DNA of 64,000 nt from Rhodococcus wratislaviensis (GTDB lineage: Bacteria > Actinomycetota > Actinomycetes > Mycobacteriales > Mycobacteriaceae). The stretch covers positions 18,501 to 82,500 of the forward strand of contig NZ_UAUI01000016.1 in NCBI RefSeq assembly GCF_900455735.1, written 5' to 3'. The notes below the pieces were generated by a model, which saw only the letters and a list, made by a program, of their open reading frames with translations, made no database searches and was not told where the DNA came from. Below are positions 25,517-34,407 of this stretch, one piece after another. Numbering within the stretch: the first letter of the stretch is position 1; every line of letters starts with the position of its first letter. Made by a program: the position numbers and the translations under genes.

Positions 25517-25523
25517 TAAGTCC

Positions 25524-25580
25524 GCCTGACTCGTCAGGCAAAGCCGAAGACCCCGCTCCTGCATTGCAGGGGCGGGGTCT
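25524..25580 (+). terminator. rpsA terminator, two stem-loops
   Basis: A 7-bp hairpin GCCTGAC/GTCAGGC (25524-25539) is followed by a 15-bp hairpin (25548-25562 with 25566-25580, one G-T pair, 3-base loop). Both lie just after the rpsA stop. Confidence 0.8.
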
Positions 25581-25607
25581 CGTCGTTGCACGACGTCCGA
25601 ACATGGC

Positions 25608-25639
25608 TGTGGCCCAACCTCTTCGGAGGTTGGGCCACA
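25608..25639. terminator. UUCG-capped hairpin between rpsA and a convergent small gene
   Basis: Perfect 14-bp stem (25608-25621 with 25626-25639) closed by TTCG with a C-G closing pair, the very stable cUUCGg tetraloop. It can act on both strands. Confidence 0.8.
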
Positions 25640-25662
25640 ATGGTGTCGGGTGAGGCGGGCGC

Positions 25663-25881
25663 TCAGTTCGCGGTGGCGGGAATCCAGTAACCGGACGACG
25701 ACTGCACCTCGGCGCGCTTGCGCATCGTTGCGAAGCTGTGCCTGCCCTGGCCGATGAGTGCCGTGAGCCAGGTCCGGCGATGTTCGGCGAGCGCGGAGGC
25801 CACCTCGGGGATCTCGATGCAATGCACCCCGCCCGCAATGCCGAGGCGGTGCCGACCGAACTGGTTGCGGTGATCGCGCAT
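25663..25881 (-). CDS. Small hypothetical protein (72 residues)
   Basis: A 72-residue basic protein starting MRDHRNQFGRHRLG and ending GYWIPATAN. No family is recognised. Support for a real gene: GAGGA lies six bases before the ATG, the frame is bounded by a bidirectional hairpin after its stop, and nothing else occupies this region. It has several His and Arg residues and one Cys, no membrane segment and no signal peptide. It is convergent with rpsA and divergent from coaE. Confidence 0.55.
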   Translation of the reverse strand: MRDHRNQFGRHRLGIAGGVHCIEIPEVASALAEHRRTWLTALIGQGRHSFATMRKRAEVQSSSGYWIPATAN

Positions 25882-26051
25882 GGCGTTCCTCTTCTTCGAG
25901 AAGGTGCAGGTCGGGTGCGTTCGCTAGAACATAACCGACCGTGTCGGACATCTGTGGTATTTGGGGCAGGTGAGTCTGCAGGGAGGGAAGAGGGTGGAGA
26001 TCGGCGAGGGACGTGCGTACTCGGTGCACGGCGGGTGCAACACTGGGGGGC

Positions 26052-27266
26052 GTGTTGAGAATCGGCCTCACTGGAGGCATAGGAGCCGGTAAGTCCACCG
26101 TGTCGAAGGTCCTCGCCGAACTCGGGGCCGTGATCGTCGATGCCGATCTGATTGCGCGGGAGGTCGTCGAACCCGGAACACCCGGCCTCGCGGCCATCGT
26201 CGATCGGTTCGGCGAAGAGATCCTGACGGAGGACGGCGCGCTCGACCGGCCCGCCCTGGCCGCCCGCGCCTTCGCCGACGACGAATCGCGGCTCGCGCTG
26301 AATGCCATCGTTCACCCGCTCGTCGGGGCGCGCACCACCGAGACCATCGAATCGGCGCCCAAGGACGCGATCCTCGTCCAGGACATTCCGCTGCTGGTCG
26401 AGGGCGGAATGGGCGCTGCCTTCCACCTGGTCGTCGTCGTGTTCGTCGATGCCGAGGAGCGGGTGCAGCGGCTCGTCGGATCGCGGGGGATGCCCGAGAC
26501 CGATGCGCGGGCGCGGATCGCAGCCCAGGCCGACGACGATCAGCGGCGGGCGGCGGCCGACGTCTGGCTCGACAACAGCGGCGCCCCGGGCGCACTCGAG
26601 CCGGAGATCCGGGCGCTGTGGTCGGAGCGTCTCGTGCCGTTCGAGTCCAATATCCGCACCCGGACCGTCGTCCGTGTCCTGCCCGAACTCGCCCCGCCGA
26701 ACCCGCAGTGGCCGGCGCAGGCGGACCGGCTGATCGCTCGGTTGCGACTGGTGTGCGGCGACCGCGCTGTCCGGGTCGACCACATCGGGTCGACGGCCGT
26801 CGAGGGATTGCCCGCCAAGGACGTCCTCGACGTGCAGGTGACGGTCGCGAACCTCGAAACGGCGGACGACCTCGCCGAATCACTCGCCGACGCCGGGTTC
26901 CCCCGCATCGAGCACATCACCGCCGACGACCCGAAGCCCTCGTACCAGGGCGGAGAGACCGACCCGGCGCTGTGGGGCAAGCGAATCCACGGCGGTGCCG
27001 ACCCGGGACGGCCCGTCAACATCCATCTTCGTGTCGACGGGTGGCCCGGGCAGCAGTTCGCGCTCGTGTTCCGCGACTGGCTGCGCGCCGACACCGACGC
27101 CCGCACCGAGTACCTCGCGGTCAAGGAAGGTGCGGCGGAGAAGGCTGCCGGGCACACGGACTACCGGGACGCGATCACCGCCTACGTCGACGCGAAGTCC
27201 CCGTGGTTCGACCGCGCCTACCACCGGGCGTGGGAATGGGCCGAGCGTACCGGCTGGAGCGCGTAG
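26052..27266 (+). CDS. coaE: Dephospho-CoA kinase fused to a GrpB/UPF0157 domain
   Basis: A 404-residue two-domain protein. Residues 1-200 are dephospho-CoA kinase, the last step of coenzyme A synthesis: P-loop GGIGAGKST at residues 6-14, DADLIAREVVEPG, and LLVEGGM. Residues ~210-404 are a GrpB/UPF0157 nucleotidyltransferase-like domain (VRVDHIGSTAVEGLPAKDVLDVQV). The same fusion occurs in M. tuberculosis CoaE (Rv1631), where the second domain has been linked to folding. GTG 26052 gives MLRIGLTGG; the longer open frame has no support. Its stop is one base from the convergent DUF402 gene. Confidence 0.94.
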   Translation: MLRIGLTGGIGAGKSTVSKVLAELGAVIVDADLIAREVVEPGTPGLAAIVDRFGEEILTEDGALDRPALAARAFADDESRLALNAIVHPLVGARTTETIESAPKDAILVQDIPLLVEGGMGAAFHLVVVVFVDAEERVQRLVGSRGMPETDARARIAAQADDDQRRAAADVWLDNSGAPGALEPEIRALWSERLVPFESNIRTRTVVRVLPELAPPNPQWPAQADRLIARLRLVCGDRAVRVDHIGSTAVEGLPAKDVLDVQVTVANLETADDLAESLADAGFPRIEHITADDPKPSYQGGETDPALWGKRIHGGADPGRPVNIHLRVDGWPGQQFALVFRDWLRADTDARTEYLAVKEGAAEKAAGHTDYRDAITAYVDAKSPWFDRAYHRAWEWAERTGWSA

Positions 27267-27267
27267 G

Positions 27268-27786
27268 TCACCGCCAGTCGATCGGCATCCCGATCGAGGC
27301 CAGCCACCGGCCGAGGTCGTGGCCGTGCGCGGCAATTCCGTCGATCGCCGTGGTGGCGGTGAGGATCGCCTGCTCGACCGTCGCGGTGTCGAGCAGTCCG
27401 GTGCTGTGCGCCTCCATCAACTCGTCGACGTCGAGGAGTTCGGTGTCGCGGCCGGTGCGGACGACCAGGTCCAGGTAGTGGTCCTCCGACTTCCACACGT
27501 CGTCACCTCGGGTGAAGGTGCCGATGTCGACGTAGTGGTCCTGATCGCGCTGGTGGTAGGGGTGGTAGTGGAAGATCGACGCGCGCAGACCGAGGTCGGG
27601 GAGCAGCCACGACTCCAGGTAGTGGAACTGCCGGTGGTCGGAGGTGCGCGCCATGTACAGCCCCCACGGCTCGACGCGGTAGTGATCGACGTGGCGGACG
27701 AACCCCTTGGGGTCGGTGTTGGTGTGATCTCGTAGGTCGAAGTACTCGACCTTCGGTGGGTGGATGTCGTGACTCGCGCCTGCCAT
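27268..27786 (-). CDS. DUF402 family protein
   Basis: A 172-residue protein starting [20 protein letters not shown]. It has the DUF402 pattern of conserved aromatic and acidic residues ([75 protein letters not shown] landmarks). DUF402 proteins adopt an FomD-like fold and some hydrolyse nucleotide diphosphates; which activity applies here is unknown. Its place between coaE and uvrB matches Rv1632c in M. tuberculosis. Divergent from uvrB across 77 bases. Confidence 0.85.
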   Translation of the reverse strand: MAGASHDIHPPKVEYFDLRDHTNTDPKGFVRHVDHYRVEPWGLYMARTSDHRQFHYLESWLLPDLGLRASIFHYHPYHQRDQDHYVDIGTFTRGDDVWKSEDHYLDLVVRTGRDTELLDVDELMEAHSTGLLDTATVEQAILTATTAIDGIAAHGHDLGRWLASIGMPIDWR

Positions 27787-27851
27787 GGTGGGGAACCTAC
27801 CGGGTTTTTCAGCCGACGGAGATCGTCGGGGAGTTTGTCGGTACCTGCGCC

Positions 27852-27863
27852 TACCCTGGTTGC
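27852..27863 (+). promoter_or_regulatory. Probable -10 box giving a leaderless uvrB message
   Basis: TACCCT at 27852-27857 lies six bases before the ATG at 27864, and no ribosome site is visible. The -35 box is unclear. Confidence 0.42.
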
Positions 27864-30026
27864 ATGGCGTTTGCATCCGAGCACCCCGTGGTGGCACATT
27901 CCGAGTTCCGTCCCATCGGGGATATCGAGCGGTCGGAAGCGCGGTTCGAGGTCGTCAGCGACCACAAGCCGGCCGGCGACCAGCCCACCGCGATCGCCGA
28001 TCTGGAACGCCGCATCAACGCCGGCGAGAAGGACGTGGTCCTGCTCGGCGCCACCGGTACGGGTAAGTCCGCGACCACGGCGTGGCTGATCGAGAAGGTG
28101 CAGCGGCCCACCCTGGTGATGGCGCCCAACAAGACGCTCGCCGCGCAGTTGGCCAACGAGCTTCGCGACATGCTGCCCAACAACTCCGTCGAGTACTTCG
28201 TCTCGTACTACGACTACTACCAGCCCGAGGCGTACATAGCGCAGACCGACACCTACATCGAGAAGGACTCGTCGATCAACGACGACGTCGAGCGACTGCG
28301 CCACTCTGCGACGTCGAGCCTGCTCTCGCGGCGGGACGTGGTCGTGGTGGCGTCCGTGTCGTGCATCTACGGCCTCGGCACCCCGCAGTCGTACCTCGAC
28401 CGGTCGGTGCAGCTCGAGGTCGGTGTGGAGGTTCCGCGCGATGCGCTGCTGCGGCTGCTGGTCGATGTGCAGTACACCCGCAACGATCTGGCGTTCACCC
28501 GCGGATCCTTCCGGGTGCGCGGCGACACCGTCGAGATCATTCCCTCCTACGAGGAGCTGGCGGTGCGGATCGAGTTCTTCGGCGACGAGATCGAGGCGCT
28601 GTACTACCTGCACCCCCTCACCGGGGACGTGGTGCGGAAGGTCGACTCGGTGCGCATCTTCCCGGCCACGCACTACGTCGCGGGTCCCGAACGGATGGAA
28701 CGCGCCGTCAAGGACATCGAAGCCGAACTCGAGGAACGGCTCGCCGACCTCGAGAACAAGGGCAAGCTGCTCGAGGCGCAGCGGCTGCGGATGCGCACGC
28801 AGTACGACCTCGAGATGATCAAGCAGGTCGGGTTCTGCTCCGGCATCGAGAACTACTCGCGTCACATCGACGGTCGTGGGCCGGGCACCGCGCCCGCCAC
28901 ACTGATCGACTACTTCCCGGAGGACTTCCTCCTCGTCATCGACGAGTCCCACGTGACGGTCCCGCAGATCGGCGCGATGTACGAGGGTGACATGTCGCGT
29001 AAGCGGAACCTCGTCGAGTTCGGGTTCCGGTTGCCGTCCGCCACCGACAACCGCCCGCTGACCTGGGAGGAATTCACCCAGCGCATCGGGCAGACGGTGT
29101 ACCTGTCGGCCACACCCGGCAAGTACGAGCTCGGACAGGCAGGCGGGGAGTTCGTCGAGCAGGTCATCCGCCCCACCGGTCTCGTCGACCCCCAGGTGGT
29201 CGTCAAACCGACCAAGGGGCAGATCGACGACCTCGTGCACGAGATCCGCGAACGCGCGGACCGCGACGAGCGCGTCCTCGTCACCACGTTGACGAAGAAG
29301 ATGGCGGAAGACCTCACCGACTACCTCCTCGAACTCGGGATCCGGGTGCGGTACCTGCACTCGGACATCGACACTCTGCGACGGGTCGAGCTGCTCCGGC
29401 AGCTTCGGCTCGGGGAGTACGACGTTCTGGTGGGTATCAACCTGCTGCGTGAGGGACTCGACCTTCCCGAGGTGTCGTTGGTGGCCATCCTCGACGCCGA
29501 CAAGGAGGGGTTCCTCCGGAGCTCGACCAGCCTCATCCAGACCATCGGCCGTGCAGCTCGTAACGTCTCCGGCCAGGTCCACATGTACGCCGACAAGATC
29601 ACCGACTCGATGCAGCACGCGATCGAGGAGACCGAGCGGCGGCGTGAGAAGCAGATCGCCTACAACGAGAAGATGGGCGTCGATCCGCAGCCGCTGCGGA
29701 AGAAGATCGCGGACATCCTCGACCAGGTCTACGAGGAAGCCGAGGACACGGCCAGCGGGGTCGACGTCGGCGGTTCCGGACGCAACGCCACCCGCGGGCG
29801 CCGCGCGCAGGGCGAGGCCGGACGCTCGGTCAGCGCCGGGGTCTACGAGGGTCGCGACACGAAGTCGATGCCCAGGGCGGAGTTGGCCGACCTGGTCAAG
29901 GAATTGACCGATCAGATGATGAACGCCGCCCGCGATCTGCAGTTCGAACTCGCCGGGCGACTGCGCGACGAGATCGCCGACCTGAAGAAGGAGCTGCGCG
30001 GCATGGACGCCGCGGGTCTGAAATAG
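27864..30026 (+). CDS. uvrB: Excinuclease ABC subunit B
   Basis: A 720-residue nucleotide-excision-repair helicase-like protein. It has Walker [11 protein letters not shown], the beta-hairpin region [15 protein letters not shown] that clamps damaged DNA, DESH ([13 protein letters not shown]), helicase motif VI around QTIGRAARN, and a C-terminal UVR domain ([28 protein letters not shown] landmarks) that contacts UvrC. It receives damage from UvrA, whose gene lies 6.4 kb downstream on the same strand. ATG 27864 begins [10 protein letters not shown] and matches the family start region. Confidence 0.97.
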   Translation: MAFASEHPVVAHSEFRPIGDIERSEARFEVVSDHKPAGDQPTAIADLERRINAGEKDVVLLGATGTGKSATTAWLIEKVQRPTLVMAPNKTLAAQLANELRDMLPNNSVEYFVSYYDYYQPEAYIAQTDTYIEKDSSINDDVERLRHSATSSLLSRRDVVVVASVSCIYGLGTPQSYLDRSVQLEVGVEVPRDALLRLLVDVQYTRNDLAFTRGSFRVRGDTVEIIPSYEELAVRIEFFGDEIEALYYLHPLTGDVVRKVDSVRIFPATHYVAGPERMERAVKDIEAELEERLADLENKGKLLEAQRLRMRTQYDLEMIKQVGFCSGIENYSRHIDGRGPGTAPATLIDYFPEDFLLVIDESHVTVPQIGAMYEGDMSRKRNLVEFGFRLPSATDNRPLTWEEFTQRIGQTVYLSATPGKYELGQAGGEFVEQVIRPTGLVDPQVVVKPTKGQIDDLVHEIRERADRDERVLVTTLTKKMAEDLTDYLLELGIRVRYLHSDIDTLRRVELLRQLRLGEYDVLVGINLLREGLDLPEVSLVAILDADKEGFLRSSTSLIQTIGRAARNVSGQVHMYADKITDSMQHAIEETERRREKQIAYNEKMGVDPQPLRKKIADILDQVYEEAEDTASGVDVGGSGRNATRGRRAQGEAGRSVSAGVYEGRDTKSMPRAELADLVKELTDQMMNAARDLQFELAGRLRDEIADLKKELRGMDAAGLK

Positions 30027-30056
30027 CGGCGGCGTCGAGGCAGTACGGTCTGAAGC

Positions 30057-30929
30057 ATGGATGCACACAGCGCAGGTCGTACCGCCCGGTCCTTGGAGTT
30101 GCTTCATTCCCTCAGCTATTTCGTTCCCGAGGTCGAGGATCGTCTGGTCGAGGCGGGTCTCGAGCCGGGTCGGATGGGCTACTTCGCGGGCCGCTCCGCG
30201 GCGATGGGCGCGGTCGGTGCGGGCGTCGTCACTGCGACCTTCTTCAACTTCAGTCCGGCCGTGATCGAGTCGGTCATTCCGCGTGCCTGGGGTCTGGCCA
30301 CGCCCGCGGCAATCGTCGACGCGCGATACCGGGCGGTCGGGGAGGCGTATGTGCGACTTCTCGGCGAATCGGTGACGAATTCTCCGGAGATGGCCGAGGC
30401 CGCCGAACTCGCGTCGATCGCCGCCCGGGGGATCCAGGGTGTCGAGGGTAGGCCCCTATACGCGGGTTATGCGGAGGTGGAGTGGCCGGACGCACCGCAC
30501 CTCGCCTTCTGGCATGCCCTCACGTTGTTGCGGGAGTACCGCGGCGACGGTCACGTCGCCGCCCTGCAGACGGCGGGGCTCAGCGGACTCGAATCTCTGA
30601 TCACGCACACCGCGACCGGATTCGGCTTCCAGAAGAAGTTCGCGATCACCCGCCGCGCCTGGACTCAGGACCAGTGGGACTCGGCGAGCGACAGTCTGCG
30701 CGACCGCGAGATCCTGGACGCGCGGGGTGAACTCACCGCAGACGGCAAGGAACTGCGCGAACTGGTCGAGGATCTCACCGACGATCTCGCGCTGGCCCCG
30801 TGGGCCGCGCTGGGGGAGGACGGGGCGGCCCGGCTCGTCGAACTCGCGACCCCGTGGCGTGACGCGATCGTCGCGGCGGGGGTGTTCCCGGCCGGCGTGT
30901 TCGGTCCCAAGGTCGGCACGTCACGTTGA
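30057..30929 (+). CDS. SCO6745/SalK-type helix-turn-helix-like protein
   Basis: A 290-residue protein resembling the actinobacterial SCO6745 family, which has a winged-helix-like fold. Landmarks are LELLHSLSYFVPEVEDRLVEAGLEPG at the N terminus, GYFAGRSAAMGAVGAGVVTATFFNF, and W-rich segments (VEWPDAPHLAFWHALTLLREYRGDGHVAAL; RRAWTQDQWD). No catalytic motif is recognised. It starts 30 bases after uvrB on the same strand, so it may be co-transcribed, though it is not a known repair protein. The function is unknown. Confidence 0.78.
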   Translation: MDAHSAGRTARSLELLHSLSYFVPEVEDRLVEAGLEPGRMGYFAGRSAAMGAVGAGVVTATFFNFSPAVIESVIPRAWGLATPAAIVDARYRAVGEAYVRLLGESVTNSPEMAEAAELASIAARGIQGVEGRPLYAGYAEVEWPDAPHLAFWHALTLLREYRGDGHVAALQTAGLSGLESLITHTATGFGFQKKFAITRRAWTQDQWDSASDSLRDREILDARGELTADGKELRELVEDLTDDLALAPWAALGEDGAARLVELATPWRDAIVAAGVFPAGVFGPKVGTSR

Positions 30930-30972
30930 CGCTGATCACAGCCCGGGCGCGTCCGGAATGTGATCCGTCATG

Positions 30973-30992
30973 CACTGGGGATATCCCCTGTG
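30973..30992. promoter_or_regulatory. Near-perfect 20-bp palindrome upstream of the stress-protein gene
   Basis: CACTGGGGATATCCCCTGTG, symmetric at all but one base pair, with a perfect 12-bp core GGGGATATCCCC. It lies 44 bases after the preceding stop and 125 bases before the stress-protein start, so it may be an operator. Confidence 0.4.
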
Positions 30993-31117
30993 GCATGTGT
31001 TGCAAATGCACCTATGCGGGCACCGATACAGCTAGGGTCAGCGCAGTGGCTGCTGGGTCCAGGCATGACGGATGTCCGGACCCCGGCCAATTGACCACCG
31101 CAGACATGGAGGAATGA

Positions 31118-31570
31118 ATGAGCGCCTACCGGACCGTTGTCGTCGGAACCGATGGCTCCGAGTCGTCGTTTCTGGCCGTCGAGAAGGCTGCCGCCATCGC
31201 GGGGGACGCCGGCGCCAAGCTGATCATCGCCTGCGCGTACTACCCGGCCGATCCGAAGGACGTCGGGCAGGCCGCCGACGCGCTCGGTGACGAGGCCTAC
31301 CAGATCACCGGTTCTGCCCCGACGTACGAGATCCTCCGCACCGCGAAGGAGCGCGCCCACGCCGCCGGCGCCAAGGAGGTCGTGGAACGCGCCGTCGTCG
31401 GCGCCCCCGTCGAATCGCTGCTGAACCTGGTCGACGAGGTCGAGGCCGGTCTTCTGGTGATCGGCAACCGGGGACTCAACACCCTTACCGGGCGTCTCCT
31501 CGGCTCGGTTCCGTCGGATGCCGCACGCAAGTCGACGTCCGACGTCCTCATCGTCCACACGGTGCGCTGA
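31118..31570 (+). CDS. Universal stress protein (Rv1636-like)
   Basis: A 150-residue single-domain UspA protein. Residues 5-15 give TVVVGTDGSESS, and the nucleotide-binding motif G-x2-G-x9-G-S is present in GNRGLNTLTGRLLGSVPS. It is closely similar in length and motifs to M. tuberculosis Rv1636 (TB15.3), a universal stress protein reported to bind cAMP, and it occupies the same position between uvrB and uvrA. ATG 31118 follows GGAGG at 31109-31113. A palindrome upstream may be its operator. Nucleotide preference (cAMP or ATP) is inferred from the relative. Confidence 0.92.
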   Translation: MSAYRTVVVGTDGSESSFLAVEKAAAIAGDAGAKLIIACAYYPADPKDVGQAADALGDEAYQITGSAPTYEILRTAKERAHAAGAKEVVERAVVGAPVESLLNLVDEVEAGLLVIGNRGLNTLTGRLLGSVPSDAARKSTSDVLIVHTVR

Positions 31571-31582
31571 CGCACGACTCGA

Positions 31583-31969
31583 TCAGCAGTAATTCGCCTC
31601 GGCGGCATCGAGATAGACCTGCGCCACCTGTTCGGTGGTGAGGCCGATATCCGACGTCGCCGAGGCGAACTGCGCTATCGGGGTCAGATGCGCGAGGATC
31701 GTCGCCTCGTCGGTGCCCCCGGACAGCTGACCGCAAATCCCGTTGGCGAGTGCCATGACCGTGTCGTCGGGCAGCGCCGGTATGCCGGCTCCGATCAGCG
31801 ACTCCTTGTAGCGCAGGCCACGGGCGTCCAGGTGTGACGCGGCTGTCGTGGACACAACCGAGGCCGTCGACGGCGGATCGGAGGCGGTGGCCTCCGAACA
31901 CGCGGTCAGCACGATCGCGGTGAGGACGAGCCCACACCCCATCAGCCGACCGCGCCCGCCCGGTGTCAC
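31583..31969 (-). CDS. DUF732 lipoprotein
   Basis: A 128-residue predicted lipoprotein. The GTG at 31969 gives a basic N terminus (GGRGRL), a hydrophobic stretch and a lipobox LTAC. DUF732 follows, with the conserved two Cys residues (ANGICGQLS and the C-terminal ANYC) that likely form a disulfide and the helix around LTTEQVAQVYLDAAEANYC. An internal ATG at 31942 is the alternative start but would lack the basic residues. The GTG overlaps the helR stop (GTGA), implying translational coupling. DUF732 proteins are common in mycolic-acid bacteria and have no assigned role. Confidence 0.82.
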   Translation of the reverse strand: MTPGGRGRLMGCGLVLTAIVLTACSEATASDPPSTASVVSTTAASHLDARGLRYKESLIGAGIPALPDDTVMALANGICGQLSGGTDEATILAHLTPIAQFASATSDIGLTTEQVAQVYLDAAEANYC

Positions 31970-34248
31970 GACAGAATCCCGACCTCGGCCGGACCGAGTT
32001 CGGACAGCACCGCGGGCAAGGTCTTGGTGTGCACCACACCGAGTCGTTGCGTCGCGCGGGTCAGGGCGACGTAGAGGTCGTTCATTCCCCGCGGCGACTC
32101 GTCGAGAATGTCCTGGGGTTCGGCGATGAGCACCGAGTCGAACTCCAACCCCTTGACGTCCCGAACCGTCAGGACGCTGACGGTGTCCGACCTCAGGTCG
32201 GAGAGTGCGGCGACGAGGTCGTGGCCCCCGATCACGACAGTGGTGCCCGGTCCGGTTTCCCGGGACACGCAGGTGCGCACGGTGTCTGCGAGTTCGCCTT
32301 CGGACACCTGCAGTGCCCACGGCGCGAAACCGGATTCGCGCACCGACCGCGGCACTGTCTGTTCGGCGTCGATCTCGGCGAGAACCCGCCGTGCCGTCGT
32401 CATGATCTCCGCCGGAGTGCGGTAGTTGACGGTCAGTTCCGTCAGCTTCCACCGTGTGGCCACGTACGGCTCGAGGATCCGTTGCCACGACGACGTTCCC
32501 GCCGGGTCGCCGGTCTGCGCGGTGTCGCCGACGAGCGTCATCCAGCGATTCGGTATGCGCCGCATCAGCATTCGCCAGGCCATCTCCGAGAGCTCCTGCG
32601 CCTCGTCGACGATCACGTGGCCGTAGGTCCAGGTTCGGTCGCCCGCTGCGCGCTCCGCGGTCGTCTGGTGCTGTCCCACGTCGTGGCGTTCGGCCAGCTG
32701 ACTGGCGTCGATCAGGTCGTAGGCCATCAGAATTTCCGGGTCCAGCTCGTCCTCGAGATCCTGTGGCGCCGAACCGGTCAGGATGTCCAGAGCGCCCTGG
32801 GCATCCGCGATCTGGGCGCGCCACTGGCGGCGGGCGCGCTCCCGTTCGGCGGCGTCGTCGACGCCGAGCAGTTCCGCCAACTCGTCGAGCAGGGGTGCGT
32901 CGGCGGCACTGAAGCCGCGCATGACGGGGCGTCGCAGCGACTCACGTTGCGCTTCGGTCAGATTCGGCGCGGCGTCGGCCAGTCGCTTCGGCGAGGCATA
33001 CAGTTCGGCGAGGACCTGCTGCGGCGACAGTTCCGGCCACAGCGCACTGATCGCCGTCATGATCTCCGGGTCTTCGCGCATCTCGTCCCGCATATCGGCG
33101 ATGTCGTCCCGGCTCAGCAGGTTGCCGCCGTCGACGACGTTGGCGCCCAGTGTGTCCGCGAGTTGCTGGGCGAGTGCCTCGATGACCGACGAGACGAAGA
33201 TGGGACGGGCCAGGTTGTGCGGGCGTCGCGACGACCTCGCCCGGCCACGCGCGCGGGTGACGACCTTGCGGTCGAGGGTGATCCGGTAGGTGTCGAACGT
33301 CAGCTCGACGGGACGCGACGGCACCTCCTGCCGGTCCCGGACCGCCTTCTTGAGGACGTCTAGCATGTCGAGCGAGCCCTTGATCTCGCCGGCGTCGAGG
33401 CCGTCCTCGACGGTGGCGCGGACACCGGGGTAGAGGTCGCCGATGGTCGAGAGCAGCACACCGGTCTCGCCGAGCGACGGCAGCACCTGACCGATGTAGT
33501 CGAGGAACGTGGCGTTGGGGCCGATGATGAGGACACCGGCCTTGGCGAGCTGCTGACGGTAGGTGTACAGCAGGTAGGCGGCGCGGTGCAGAGCGACCGC
33601 GGTCTTGCCGGTTCCGGGTCCGCCCTGGACCACCAGCACACTCTTGTGTTCCGACCGGATGATGGCGTCCTGTTCACCCTGGATCGTCTCGACGATGTCG
33701 TTCATCTGACCCGTGCGGGCCGCGTTGAGGGCCGCGAGCAGCGCACTCTCGCCCGCGACGCCGTCCGAGCCGGTGACCGTGCCCGCGGCCTCCGCCGCCG
33801 CCAGATCCAGATACTCGTCGTTGACGGCCGTCACCCGGCGGCTCCGCGTCCGGATGTGCCGTCGACGGGAGACGCCGTCGGGGGCGGCGGGGGTGGCGAG
33901 GTAGAACGGGCGGGCAAGGGGCGCACGCCAATCGAGGAGCATCGTCTCGTAGTCGTTCTCCTCGTCGAGGATGCCGAGTCGGCCGATGTAGCGGTGCTCG
34001 CCGTCGAGATCGATTCGCCCGAAGCACAGACCGTTCTCGGCGGCGTCGTATTTGGCGAGGTCTTCGGTGTAGAGCTGGTTGAACGACTCCCGCTCGCTGC
34101 GGGCTTGCGGGGTCCCGCCGGTTTCGAGCAGAACACGGCTCAGCCGGTTCGCCGCGTACTGGCGAAGGCCGTCCAGTCGGGTGTAGAGCATCGTCACGTA
34201 CTGCTGCTCGAGCTCGCGCTCGTCGCGTGACGTGTCCTCGTCGGGCAA
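31966..34248 (-). CDS. helR: HelD/HelR-type RNA polymerase recycling ATPase
   Basis: A 760-residue superfamily-1 helicase-like protein. Residues 1-60 form a coiled-coil arm (ERELEQQYVTMLYTRLDGLRQ), Walker A GGPGTGKTAVAL is at 209-220, Walker B is in VIVDEAQELSEMAW, and late motifs YRTPAEI, VLTVRDVKGLEFDSVLI and LYVALTRATQRLGVVH are present. HelD-type proteins push stalled RNA polymerase off DNA; the actinobacterial HelR class also protects polymerase from rifampicin. Start is TTG with AAGGAG five bases upstream. Coupled to the downstream DUF732 lipoprotein gene. I saw no rifampicin-associated palindrome upstream. Confidence 0.9.
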   Translation of the reverse strand: MPDEDTSRDERELEQQYVTMLYTRLDGLRQYAANRLSRVLLETGGTPQARSERESFNQLYTEDLAKYDAAENGLCFGRIDLDGEHRYIGRLGILDEENDYETMLLDWRAPLARPFYLATPAAPDGVSRRRHIRTRSRRVTAVNDEYLDLAAAEAAGTVTGSDGVAGESALLAALNAARTGQMNDIVETIQGEQDAIIRSEHKSVLVVQGGPGTGKTAVALHRAAYLLYTYRQQLAKAGVLIIGPNATFLDYIGQVLPSLGETGVLLSTIGDLYPGVRATVEDGLDAGEIKGSLDMLDVLKKAVRDRQEVPSRPVELTFDTYRITLDRKVVTRARGRARSSRRPHNLARPIFVSSVIEALAQQLADTLGANVVDGGNLLSRDDIADMRDEMREDPEIMTAISALWPELSPQQVLAELYASPKRLADAAPNLTEAQRESLRRPVMRGFSAADAPLLDELAELLGVDDAAERERARRQWRAQIADAQGALDILTGSAPQDLEDELDPEILMAYDLIDASQLAERHDVGQHQTTAERAAGDRTWTYGHVIVDEAQELSEMAWRMLMRRIPNRWMTLVGDTAQTGDPAGTSSWQRILEPYVATRWKLTELTVNYRTPAEIMTTARRVLAEIDAEQTVPRSVRESGFAPWALQVSEGELADTVRTCVSRETGPGTTVVIGGHDLVAALSDLRSDTVSVLTVRDVKGLEFDSVLIAEPQDILDESPRGMNDLYVALTRATQRLGVVHTKTLPAVLSELGPAEVGILS

Positions 34249-34407
34249 GAGGTCTCCTTGACTGGTTCGGCTGCAACCGGATCGGCTGCAAAAGTGCCTG
34301 GACAGTCTAGTCGGCCCCGGAGGCGGCCCGCTGACAGTGCAGGTCAGGGGCGATCTCCGGGGCCGATCAGATCGAATATCCGGCGCCGGTCGGCGCCGCG
34401 GATCGGG

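Noticed and set aside
23996..26308. 770-codon minus-strand open frame opposite rpsA
   Set aside because: It is the antisense of rpsA, whose S1 repeats and codon bias are unmistakable; the translated frame shows no domain.
27730..27755. LexA-like TCGAAGTACTCGA near uvrB
   Set aside because: Spacing differs from the mycobacterial SOS box, and it lies inside the DUF402 coding region.
34249..34330. Rifampicin-associated element (palindrome GGGGCTTGCGGCAAGGCCC) upstream of helR
   Set aside because: Searched by eye for this recalled consensus; nothing similar is present between helR and the DoxX gene.
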